Shown: positions 8,326 to 14,272 of the stretch, piece by piece | Numbering within the stretch: position 1 is the stretch's first letter | How the letters are laid out: every line of letters starts with the position of its first letter | Assembly: GCA_023419655.1 (NCBI GenBank) | Contig: JAEZXP010000092.1 | Coordinates: 1 to 18,278, forward strand | Reading direction: 5' to 3' | Source of the DNA: Bacillota bacterium | Lineage (GTDB): Bacteria; Bacillota; Clostridia; Lachnospirales; Lachnospiraceae | DNA: 18,278 nucleotides | Notes under the pieces: model-generated | Database searches by the model: none | The model's input: only the letters and a program-made list of their open reading frames with translations | What the model was told of the DNA's origin: nothing | Program-made: the position numbers and the translations under genes

Positions 8326-8343
8326 TGTTCTATAGATAGAACA
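8326..8343. repeat. 18-bp palindrome at the predicted murI transcription start
   Basis: TGTTCTAT-AG-ATAGAACA is a perfect inverted repeat with 8-base arms around a 2-base centre. Its position at about +1 to +19 of the predicted murI promoter is typical of a dimeric repressor operator. It could instead be the first hairpin of the leader RNA. I do not recognise the binding protein. Confidence 0.6.
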
Positions 8344-8369
8344 GCCATAGACTTTGACGCAGGCTGGTA

Positions 8370-8387
8370 TGAAAGATAAATCTTTCA
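8370..8387. repeat. Second 18-bp palindrome in the murI leader
   Basis: TGAAAGAT-AA-ATCTTTCA is another perfect 8+2+8 inverted repeat, centred 44 bases after the first. The arms differ from the first palindrome, so the two are not simple copies of one operator. Confidence 0.6.
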
Positions 8388-8419
8388 CAAGGCGGATGAA
8401 TTCGCTTTGCAAATATTGT

Positions 8420-8468
8420 GCCTGTGAAATATGAAAATCAGGGATTTTCATGTAGAAAGTTTGCAGGC
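8420..8468 (+). promoter_or_regulatory. Hairpin just before the murI ribosome site
   Basis: ATGAAAATC (8431-8439) pairs perfectly with GATTTTCAT (8443-8451) around AGG. An outer GCCTG (8420-8424) can pair with CAGGC (8464-8468). The structure ends six bases before the murI ribosome site at 8474-8480. No T run follows, so it is not an intrinsic terminator. An influence on translation or RNA stability is possible. Confidence 0.5.
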
Positions 8469-8487
8469 TATGAGGAAAGGCATGGTT

Positions 8488-9306
8488 ATGGATATGATTA
8501 ATAAATCACCAATTGGTGTATTTGATTCCGGTGTAGGGGGGCTCACAGTTGTAAAGGAAATCATGAATCAGATACCGGGTGAAAATATTATATATTTTGG
8601 AGATACGGCAAGACTTCCCTACGGAAGTAAGTCTAAGAAAACCGTTATCACCTATACCAGACAGATTGTCAGGTTTTTGATGGGTCAGGACGTTAAGGCG
8701 ATTGTAATTGCCTGCAATACGGCAAGTGCATTTGCTCTGGAGACAGTGAAGGCAGAAATTGATATTCCGATTATCGGCGTGGTAAAGCCCGGTGCAAAGG
8801 TCGCGGCAAATACAACCAGAAACGGAAGAATAGGTGTTATTGGTACCGAGGGAACCATCCAAAGCGGGATCTACAGTGAGTTCTTGAGTGAAACCAATCC
8901 CAGGGTGAAGGTGTTTGGCAAGGCCTGCCCTCTTTTTGTACCGTTAGTGGAAGAAGGGCTGACGGATGACCCGATTACATCTGAAATGGCCGGAAGATAT
9001 ATAGGAACTCTTCTGGAGGAAAAAATCGATACGCTGGTGCTTGGATGCACACATTACCCTCTGCTTAGAAAAACCATACAGAAGGTTGTGGGTGATGATG
9101 TCATATTGGTTAATCCGGCATACGAGACTGCCAAATCTCTGGCAGAGGTACTTACAGACCATGGACTGAGAAATGATTCGGTTCCGAAGCTTGACCACCG
9201 GTTCTACGTAAGTGACGGTGCGGAGAAATTCAGATATTTTGCAAATACAATTCTGCCCTGTGAGGTAATGGAGACAAAGGATATCAATATAGAAGAGCTT
9301 GGATAA
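8488..9306 (+). CDS. murI: Glutamate racemase
   Basis: MurI (272 residues) interconverts L- and D-glutamate without a cofactor, supplying D-Glu for peptidoglycan stem peptides in the cytosol. Catalytic features are clear: FDSGVGGLTV with Asp13, YFGDTARLPYG, the first catalytic cysteine in VIACNTASA (Cys76), and the second in LGCTHYPLL (Cys187, with His189). The start is not certain. In-frame ATGs occur at 8431, 8482, 8488 and 8494. I chose 8488 because AGGAAAGG ends at 8480, 7 bases upstream, and the length then matches typical MurI/RacE. The ATG at 8431 lies inside the leader hairpin and has no ribosome site. The DUF1934 gene follows after 42 bases, so the two are probably one transcript. 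Confidence 0.95.
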   Translation: MDMINKSPIGVFDSGVGGLTVVKEIMNQIPGENIIYFGDTARLPYGSKSKKTVITYTRQIVRFLMGQDVKAIVIACNTASAFALETVKAEIDIPIIGVVKPGAKVAANTTRNGRIGVIGTEGTIQSGIYSEFLSETNPRVKVFGKACPLFVPLVEEGLTDDPITSEMAGRYIGTLLEEKIDTLVLGCTHYPLLRKTIQKVVGDDVILVNPAYETAKSLAEVLTDHGLRNDSVPKLDHRFYVSDGAEKFRYFANTILPCEVMETKDINIEELG

Positions 9307-9348
9307 AAGAGTATCGATGGGAGAGCCAGGATAGTAGGGAGCTGTAAA

Positions 9349-9780
9349 ATGACAGGAAGAGTACGTATATTCATAGAAGGAACTCAGCTGGAAGAGGATG
9401 AGGCCGGAATTATTACCCGTGCGGAAGGAGAATACTGCTCCGGCAAGGACGGGCATATTCTGAGATATTATGAGCCGGGTAATGACAAAGAGGCGGGGTC
9501 TGACAATACCGTCAGAATAGCTCCGGGACGGGTTGAGATGACAAAAAAGGGAGAAAACAGTACCCACATGGTATTTGATTTAAAAAAGGCTACCCATTCT
9601 GTCTATGATACACAGTATGGCAGCCTTCAATTTCAGATAGATACGACGTTGATTCATATTGAGGAGAGCACCAATCAGATAATCCTCCAGATGGAGTATA
9701 CGCTTTCCCATTATGGGAATTCCTACAGCAAAAGTCATATATCAGACAATCGGATTAAGATAATCATAACCGCAATATAA
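9349..9780 (+). CDS. DUF1934 (YwiB-like) beta-barrel protein
   Basis: Small cytosolic protein of 143 residues that fits DUF1934 (PF09148), the family of Bacillus YwiB, thought to have a lipocalin-like beta-barrel fold. The alternating hydrophobic strands are evident: VRIFIEGTQ, HILRYYEP, VEMTKKGENSTHMVFDL and SLQFQIDTTLIHI. The family end motif is YTLSHYGNSYSKSHISDNRIKI-like, with basic and polar ends. No catalytic residues are known for the family, and I infer no function. The ribosome site is weak: AGGGAG with about 8 bases to the ATG. The gene is 42 bases after murI. The family is often found next to argS or murI in Firmicutes, which supports the call. It converges with the CapA gene, with only 9 bases between stops and no clear terminator. 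Confidence 0.82.
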   Translation: MTGRVRIFIEGTQLEEDEAGIITRAEGEYCSGKDGHILRYYEPGNDKEAGSDNTVRIAPGRVEMTKKGENSTHMVFDLKKATHSVYDTQYGSLQFQIDTTLIHIEESTNQIILQMEYTLSHYGNSYSKSHISDNRIKIIITAI

Positions 9781-9789
9781 GTATAAGTG

Positions 9790-11073
9790 CTATTGTTTTT
9801 CTGTTACAAAGCCATCTTCATCGAATTCCACATCAAAGGAGATATCCTTCATGAATTTGAAATATGCCTTGCGCTCACTTTCCTTTGTGATAAGGTATGT
9901 GTAGGTGTCCTCTCCCATGGCGGGAAGCAGCTGTACATCGACGGTTTTGTCCGGATTCAGATATAATTTTAAAAGCCCGGTTTCTCTTTTTGTAGCATTG
10001 AACCAGTAATTACCGAGGCTGTAAGCAATCGGCTTTCCTTTATAAAATTCAATTCCCTGCATTACATGAGGGTGACAGCCGATAACGGCATCTGCCCCTG
10101 CGTCAATATACATCTTAGCCAGATTCTTTTGATATTGTACCGGTTCATGGGTACGTTCTACTCCCCAATGGAGATATACGATTACAAAATCGCTGTTTTC
10201 CCTTGCTTCTTCTATACAGGTAAGAAATAGTGCGGGGTCATAGGTTCCAATCATTCCCGGACGGCTGTCCGTAGCATACCAATCCATGGCATAGATTACT
10301 CTGGAAGCGGCCAGATACGCGATGGTGGTATCCTCTATGGTGTAATAGACAGGAGCCTTTGCCCGGTTCATATTCTCGCCGGCACCTATATAATCGATAC
10401 CTGCCTCATCAAGGGTGGTAAAGGTATCAAGAAGAGCATCAACACCAAAATCCAGAGCGTGATTATTGGCAAGAGATACGATGTCCACACCCATTTCCTT
10501 CAGGATATTCACCCTCTTTGGATGCGCCCGGAAGGTGTATGATTTCTCTGCGATTTCTTTCCCTCTTGTGCTGTATGCGAATTCATTGTTCAGCATAAAG
10601 ATGTCAGCGTGGTTCATCTCATCCACCAGTTCCTGAGAGATGCAGCCTAAGATTCCTTCATTCATCCTGTCATACCGGGCAACCGGCTTAGAGTCCTCAT
10701 CAAAATTAACGTCTCCTGCAAATGCCAGTACAATCGGCCCGGCAGGGGAAGCGTCGTCATCTATATCATCAGAAGCATCCGGAGGAATAAGATTATCATT
10801 GTCATGGATATCTTCATCGGATGTATTGGGCTTATCGCTATTATCGCTATTCTTATCGGAGGTATCGGTTTTATCGCTGCTGTCACTGCCTGCAGGAGGC
10901 GGGACGTCAGAATTATCGGTAGATATCATACCGCCGTCAGCATTGGGGGAGTGGCTGTTATCCTTATTGGCGTTTGTTTTTTCGTCTATATAAGTGATAG
11001 CGACCAGAACAATAAGTATAGCAGTCATGACAAGCAATATTTTTGTTAGCTTTCTGTTCCTTCTCTTGCTCAT
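9790..11073 (-). CDS. CapA-family (PGA_cap) cell-surface metallophosphatase-like protein
   Basis: Membrane-anchored extracytoplasmic protein of 427 residues. An N-terminal basic stretch and one hydrophobic helix (about 10-29) are followed by a low-complexity Ser/Asp/Asn/Lys/Pro linker (33-113) and a CapA domain (PF09587, calcineurin-like fold). Visible motifs are FAGDVNF (118-124), LNNEF (161-165), LANNHALDFG (201-210), HWGVE (302-306) and GCHPHVMQG (332-340), the last followed by YSLGNYWFN. These match the metal-binding loops of CapA, the poly-gamma-glutamate capsule factor. Without capB and capC genes nearby, capsule synthesis is not implied. Many clostridial homologues have unknown substrates. 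I chose the ATG at 11073 because TCCTTT on the plus strand (a minus-strand AAAGGA) sits 8 bases away. Upstream in-frame ATGs at 11079 and 11106 lack good sites. It follows a separate promoter and a structured leader. Confidence 0.88.
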   Translation of the reverse strand: MSKRRNRKLTKILLVMTAILIVLVAITYIDEKTNANKDNSHSPNADGGMISTDNSDVPPPAGSDSSDKTDTSDKNSDNSDKPNTSDEDIHDNDNLIPPDASDDIDDDASPAGPIVLAFAGDVNFDEDSKPVARYDRMNEGILGCISQELVDEMNHADIFMLNNEFAYSTRGKEIAEKSYTFRAHPKRVNILKEMGVDIVSLANNHALDFGVDALLDTFTTLDEAGIDYIGAGENMNRAKAPVYYTIEDTTIAYLAASRVIYAMDWYATDSRPGMIGTYDPALFLTCIEEARENSDFVIVYLHWGVERTHEPVQYQKNLAKMYIDAGADAVIGCHPHVMQGIEFYKGKPIAYSLGNYWFNATKRETGLLKLYLNPDKTVDVQLLPAMGEDTYTYLITKESERKAYFKFMKDISFDVEFDEDGFVTEKQ

Positions 11074-11201
11074 AATCATATTCCTTTCTAAGTATGTGGC
11101 CGACAATCCTCTTGTTGTAATCCGCTTATTCGCGGGTTAGGAGCTCCGGGACTTCGCCCCTGAGCTCGCGTTGCACTTATCCATATCAACCAACCCAATT
11201 G

Positions 11202-11210
11202 ATTATAACA
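11202..11210 (-). promoter_or_regulatory. Extended -10 promoter for the CapA gene
   Basis: On the minus strand TATAAT (11207-11202) is preceded by TG at a one-base distance, giving an extended -10 TGTTATAAT. No clear -35 is present, as is common for extended -10 promoters. The transcript would carry about 120 leader bases, including the GAGCTC hairpin and the 11118 hairpin. Confidence 0.45.
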
Positions 11211-11266
11211 TAAAAATCATGTCACATAAATTGTGCTGATTTTCATGGACTAATCCGCTTATTCGC

Positions 11267-11313
11267 GAAAAATCCTCTCACCTATTTCGTTGGATTTGAC
11301 AGGCAAGAGGATT
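11267..11313 (-). terminator. Intrinsic terminator after the 149-residue membrane protein gene
   Basis: On the minus strand AATCCTCTTGCCT (11313-11301) pairs with AGGTGAGAGGATT (11283-11271) over 13 bp, including two G-U pairs, with a 17-base loop. A short T run follows (11270-11268), making five Ts with the end of the stem. It lies 25 bases past the stop codon. The loop is long and the T run short, so efficiency may be moderate. Confidence 0.65.
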
Positions 11314-11337
11314 ATTATCGTTGGGATAATAGGTTGT

Positions 11338-11787
11338 TTATTTTTTAAATCTATCTTTTATTTTTCCAAAGAAGCCTTTTTTCTCAGTCTTCGCCTCAAG
11401 GCCGCTTCTCAGACCCTTGACATCAGTAATATAAATTCCGCTGATTACAGCCTTTACCTCTTTCTTTACAGGAATGAAGTCGAAAATCTTAGCGTCACAC
11501 ATTAATGACATGACCTTCGGGCCGATTTTAGCTTTTACAATCGGAACCTTAGAACGGCGGAGGTATTTGGGTGTCTGGTCAAGCACCATCTTAGGAAGAT
11601 TAGCTTCTGAAAGCTTCATCTTCTTTTTATCAATGACAAGAATAGATATTGTCTGGGCCACGGCCTTCATCTGTTCCTCAGATTCAGCCTGCCTTTTTTG
11701 CAGCTTTTTACCTAAAAAGTACAGACCCACTATTATTCCGATGGCAACAACTGCTATTATGAGTAGTGTAAGTAATACGGGATGCAT
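11338..11787 (-). CDS. Small membrane-anchored protein of unknown function
   Basis: Protein of 149 residues with one N-terminal hydrophobic helix (about 4-26, starting VLLTLLIIAVVAIGIIVG) followed by KKLQKRQ. The rest probably stays in the cytosol by the positive-inside rule. Residues 28-50 are charged and may form a short coiled coil. The central part, KKKMKLSEANLPKMVLDQTP, then VPIVKAKIGPKVMSLMCD and IPVKKEVKAVISGIYITDVKG, looks like a compact conserved domain. The C-terminus is very basic (KKGFFGKIKDRFKK). Similar proteins occur as hypothetical membrane proteins in Lachnospiraceae. I know no function. The ribosome site AGGAGG lies 10 bases before the ATG. A probable extended -10 promoter upstream and a terminator downstream suggest it is transcribed alone. 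Confidence 0.83.
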   Translation of the reverse strand: MHPVLLTLLIIAVVAIGIIVGLYFLGKKLQKRQAESEEQMKAVAQTISILVIDKKKMKLSEANLPKMVLDQTPKYLRRSKVPIVKAKIGPKVMSLMCDAKIFDFIPVKKEVKAVISGIYITDVKGLRSGLEAKTEKKGFFGKIKDRFKK

Positions 11788-11869
11788 GTAATATGTACCT
11801 CCTGATTGTGTGTTTATTTGATTCCAATTAGCCGGTATCCGACAAAGCGGGCTAATACAAGGTTCGTAT

Positions 11870-11951
11870 TCGAATATACCCTACGGGACAATACTTCGCG
11901 GGTACTGTCCCGATGTTGGGCATCCATTTGGGTTGGGCAACGACTATTGTA
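11870..11951 (-). promoter_or_regulatory. Promoter and hairpin leader of the 149-residue protein gene
   Basis: On the minus strand an extended -10, TGATACAAT, ends at 11946. Its core TACAAT spans 11951-11946. A strong hairpin follows in the leader: on the plus strand CGGGACAATAC faces GTACTGTCCCG around a short TTCGCGG-like loop (about 11883-11912). The stem has one mismatch. No T run follows on the minus strand, so it is probably not a terminator. The leader would be about 150 bases long. Confidence 0.42.
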
Positions 11952-12012
11952 TCACTAATTAAATAAAAAAGAAATAGAAAAATATAAAATATAAATTGGA
12001 ATATATTTGAAA

Positions 12013-12741
12013 TTAAATAAATTCGGAATTTTTATCAAGCATTTCCTTTATAATGTCCTGTACATAGGAGCCGAGACGCTTTCGCTGCTCCTTATCCAGC
12101 TGGTTGGGATAAATCGGTTTGCCGAATTCTATCATCACCTTAGAAGACTTAATCCATGGAGTATGATTTTCAAAAATTTCATCGGTATTGGTAAGGGCAA
12201 CGGGAATAATTGCACAGCCCGTCTTTTCTGCAACCTTAAAGCTGCCTTCCTTGAATGGAAGCATCTCCTTACCATGATTTCGGGTACCCTCCGGAGAAAT
12301 AAAGAAGGAATATCCTGCCTTAATCTGCTCAATTGCCTTGAGAACGGTCTTCATTCCCTGCCTGATATCATCCCTGTCAAGGAACAGGCATTGCAAAAAC
12401 CGCATCCAGGTTTTCAATATGGGAATCTTTCCGATTTCCTTCTTTGCCATAAAGCCCGTCAGGGTTGGAAGCGAGACATAGGATACCGGAACATCAAAAT
12501 AACTTCTGTGATTCGAAATATATAGAACGGGTTCATCCACAGGAATATTCTCTCTTCCTGCTACTGTCCGTTTTACTCCGGCGAGAAACAGGATTACATG
12601 AAAAGCAGCAACCACAATTCTTTGGGAGCTGGCAACTTGCGCCCTGTGACTGAATTTTCCGATTATAAATTCGATTATAAATAATGGAATACTAATTATA
12701 AAAAACAGGAATAAGAATAAAGCAATTAAAATCAGCCTCAT
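12013..12741 (-). CDS. plsC: 1-acyl-sn-glycerol-3-phosphate acyltransferase
   Basis: PlsC-type enzyme (242 residues) that adds the second acyl chain to lysophosphatidic acid, forming phosphatidic acid on the cytoplasmic membrane face. An N-terminal hydrophobic anchor (about 3-28) precedes the catalytic NHRSYFD (77-83), the HX4D motif with His78 and Asp83. Further acyltransferase blocks are FLDRDD (120-125), FISPEGTRN (147-155), the glycerol-phosphate binding motif, and IIPVAL. The sequence after the anchor also fits related PlsC paralogues with other acceptors, and Clostridia often have several, so the exact substrate is inferred. The ribosome site GGAGG lies 6 bases before the ATG. It is 37 bases downstream of the VanY-like gene, so the two are probably co-transcribed. 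Length is normal for the family. Confidence 0.92.
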   Translation of the reverse strand: MRLILIALFLFLFFIISIPLFIIEFIIGKFSHRAQVASSQRIVVAAFHVILFLAGVKRTVAGRENIPVDEPVLYISNHRSYFDVPVSYVSLPTLTGFMAKKEIGKIPILKTWMRFLQCLFLDRDDIRQGMKTVLKAIEQIKAGYSFFISPEGTRNHGKEMLPFKEGSFKVAEKTGCAIIPVALTNTDEIFENHTPWIKSSKVMIEFGKPIYPNQLDKEQRKRLGSYVQDIIKEMLDKNSEFI

Positions 12742-12777
12742 GGCTATCCTCCGTACGAAGTTCTTTGTTCACACAAC

Positions 12778-14103
12778 TTAATTATCAGGGGGCGGACTTA
12801 TAACCGGCGTGATTGGAATGTCGGCAGGAATGCTGGTGGGAACGAGCTCATCAATTGTATCGCCGCTCTCAGGGTTATCCTCCGGGTTCTGACTGTCGGG
12901 GTCGGGATAATCAGGGCTCTCATCCTCCGGATTCTCAGGAAAATCATTACCGGATTCATCTTCCGGATTCGTATTTTCCGAATTTTCATCCTCCGGATTG
13001 TCCGGGGATTCATCACCTGTTTCCTCATCTTCCGGATTGTCGACGATTTCGTCACCGGTATCTTCGTCCGGGTCGTCTACGTCCGGCAATTCATCAAGAG
13101 GAATTTCATCCTCAATATCATCCTCCAGCTCATCCTCCGGAATAGGTGTCGGAGTTACAGGAGGCTTATAGTTAATTAAGCTGGCATATTTTTTTTCAAA
13201 ATCAAAATCTTCACTTGGCTTATAGTTGTAGTATTCGTCCAGGGTTAAATTGTTGGTATACAGATAATTAGCCAAATCCTTTCCAACATACCGTATATGC
13301 CATGGCTCATAAGCATATCCCGTAATATCAGTTTTATCCTGGGGATATCGTATGATAAACCCAAATTCATGGGAATGTCTGGCAAGCCATTTGCCCTCAT
13401 CACAATTGGCAAAGGAAGTAATCAACCGGCAGCGAACAGATTTTGATGACACGTCCATTACCAATCCGGTCTGATGCTCACTGGTACCGGGAATTGCCGA
13501 ATATTTCAGAGTGTGGTTTTTTCCCTTATGTATTATGTTATTTAAAAATATTTCTTTTTGACGTCTGTATGACCGGTAGCCAGATATTCCGTATAGCGTA
13601 TATCCGTCTTGCAAAGCTGCGGCAAATAGTTCTTCTATCGCATCGGCAGCTTCTTTTCGCATGTGATTTCTTTCGCTGTTATCCGGAATATCAAAGAGTA
13701 TGTTGGGAATTACCAAATCCTCCGGTACATAATCTTTTGGCAGGGAGTGCTCCCTATTCACATAGACAGTAATGCTGTTGGGGTCAAGATCTATCTCTGT
13801 GGCAGGAGTCCAGGGAGTTTTAGTGGGTTCATTATCTGACATTTGGTCCCCTTTATTATTGTTATTATTATTATCATATTCATCATCAGAAGGAATATAT
13901 GTATTATTGTCGGAACTATCCGGTCCTTTAGAATCCTTTCCGATGGCACCTGGCGAGACGGAGGAGGCTTCAACGGTGTTCCTGTCAAAATTGGCGTTGC
14001 GGTTGATATCAGAGGAAATGGTATGAAACACCAGATATCCTGTCAAGGACAACATAATTAAGATACATGCTCCGATTATAAAGGGTAGTTTGTTTTTGCT
14101 CAT
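12778..14103 (-). CDS. VanY-type D-alanyl-D-alanine carboxypeptidase with acidic tail
   Basis: Membrane-anchored M15B zinc peptidase of 441 residues, predicted to remove the terminal D-Ala from peptidoglycan stem peptides outside the cell. One hydrophobic helix (about 6-26) is followed by a Ser/Asp/Asn-rich linker (30-95). The catalytic domain (about 110-292) contains YGISGYRSYRRQ (171-182), SEHQTGLVMDV (208-218, metal ligands His210 and Asp217), and YEPWHIRYVG (265-274, catalytic Glu266 and ligand His269). This is a full active-site set. Residues about 315-441 form an unusual Asp/Glu/Pro/Asn-rich tail with repeated NPEDE/DESP units and no hydrophobic anchor. The DNA of this part is an imperfect tandem repeat. 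The ribosome site GGAGG lies 6 bases before the ATG. I do not infer vancomycin resistance, because vanH, vanA and vanX are absent and housekeeping VanY-like enzymes are common. Confidence 0.9.
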   Translation of the reverse strand: MSKNKLPFIIGACILIMLSLTGYLVFHTISSDINRNANFDRNTVEASSVSPGAIGKDSKGPDSSDNNTYIPSDDEYDNNNNNNKGDQMSDNEPTKTPWTPATEIDLDPNSITVYVNREHSLPKDYVPEDLVIPNILFDIPDNSERNHMRKEAADAIEELFAAALQDGYTLYGISGYRSYRRQKEIFLNNIIHKGKNHTLKYSAIPGTSEHQTGLVMDVSSKSVRCRLITSFANCDEGKWLARHSHEFGFIIRYPQDKTDITGYAYEPWHIRYVGKDLANYLYTNNLTLDEYYNYKPSEDFDFEKKYASLINYKPPVTPTPIPEDELEDDIEDEIPLDELPDVDDPDEDTGDEIVDNPEDEETGDESPDNPEDENSENTNPEDESGNDFPENPEDESPDYPDPDSQNPEDNPESGDTIDELVPTSIPADIPITPVISPPPDN

Positions 14104-14143
14104 AAGATTCCTCCGATTGTAAAACAGGATATACAGACATACC

Positions 14144-14180
14144 TAAGAAAAGCATTACGCTTTATTACAACGCAAAATGC
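14144..14180 (-). terminator. Possible weak terminator between pncB and the VanY-like gene
   Basis: On the minus strand GCATTTTGC (14180-14172) can pair with GCGTAATGC (14160-14152), with one mismatch and one wobble. TTTTCTT follows. A TATAAT-like hexamer (14186-14181) adjoins it, so the hairpin could instead sit at the start of the VanY transcript. Both readings are open. Confidence 0.33.
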
Positions 14181-14272
14181 ATTATAGTAAACCGTCTTAC
14201 TTTCCTGAATTTGTCCTCTTCTATACAGTATAACACAAATCATATAGCTGTTAAATAAAAGATTATGGTAAT

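Larger units (their letters stand above)
11105..11313. repeat. Repeat- and hairpin-rich intergenic interval
   Basis: A 17-base direct repeat, TAATCCGCTTATTCGCG, occurs at 11118-11134 and 11251-11267. An 8-base repeat AATCCTCT flanks it at 11105-11112 and 11271-11278. Between the copies are two strong inverted repeats. GAGCTC (11141-11146) faces GAGCTC (11162-11167) with an inner GGG/CCC pairing. The other pairs AAAATCA (near 11214) with TGATTTT (near 11240). Copy 1 of the direct repeat folds itself (TAATCCGC with GCGGGTTA). No protein is encoded. The interval contains the probable capA promoter and the upstream gene's terminator. It may be a genome-wide intergenic repeat, but copy number is unknown. 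Confidence 0.6.

Noticed and set aside
8155..8451. Minus-strand 98-codon frame across the murI leader
   Set aside because: No ribosome site, overlaps the spoIIR start and the palindromes, and has the low-complexity look of translated AT-rich noncoding DNA. Its start resembles the plus-strand MKIRDFH frame only because both begin in the palindrome at 8431-8451.
8431..8487. Upstream ATG (8431) as murI start
   Set aside because: It adds 19 residues without homology, sits in a hairpin and lacks a ribosome site. The ATG at 8488 has one.
8944..9567. Minus-strand 207-codon frame over murI and DUF1934
   Set aside because: Overlaps two well-supported plus-strand genes and shows no recognisable domain.
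9790..11073. CapA gene as evidence of a poly-gamma-glutamate capsule operon
   Set aside because: No capB, capC or capE-like genes in the window; CapA-fold proteins are widespread with other roles.
12007..12525. Plus-strand 172-codon frame over plsC
   Set aside because: Shadow of plsC, which has full catalytic motifs and a ribosome site on the minus strand.
12780..13160. Acidic repeat region as CRISPR or tandem noncoding array
   Set aside because: The repeats are irregular, in frame and coding for the low-complexity tail of the VanY-like protein.
12778..14103. VanY-like gene as evidence of vancomycin resistance
   Set aside because: No vanS/R, vanH, vanA-type ligase or vanX nearby; housekeeping D,D-carboxypeptidases of this type are common.
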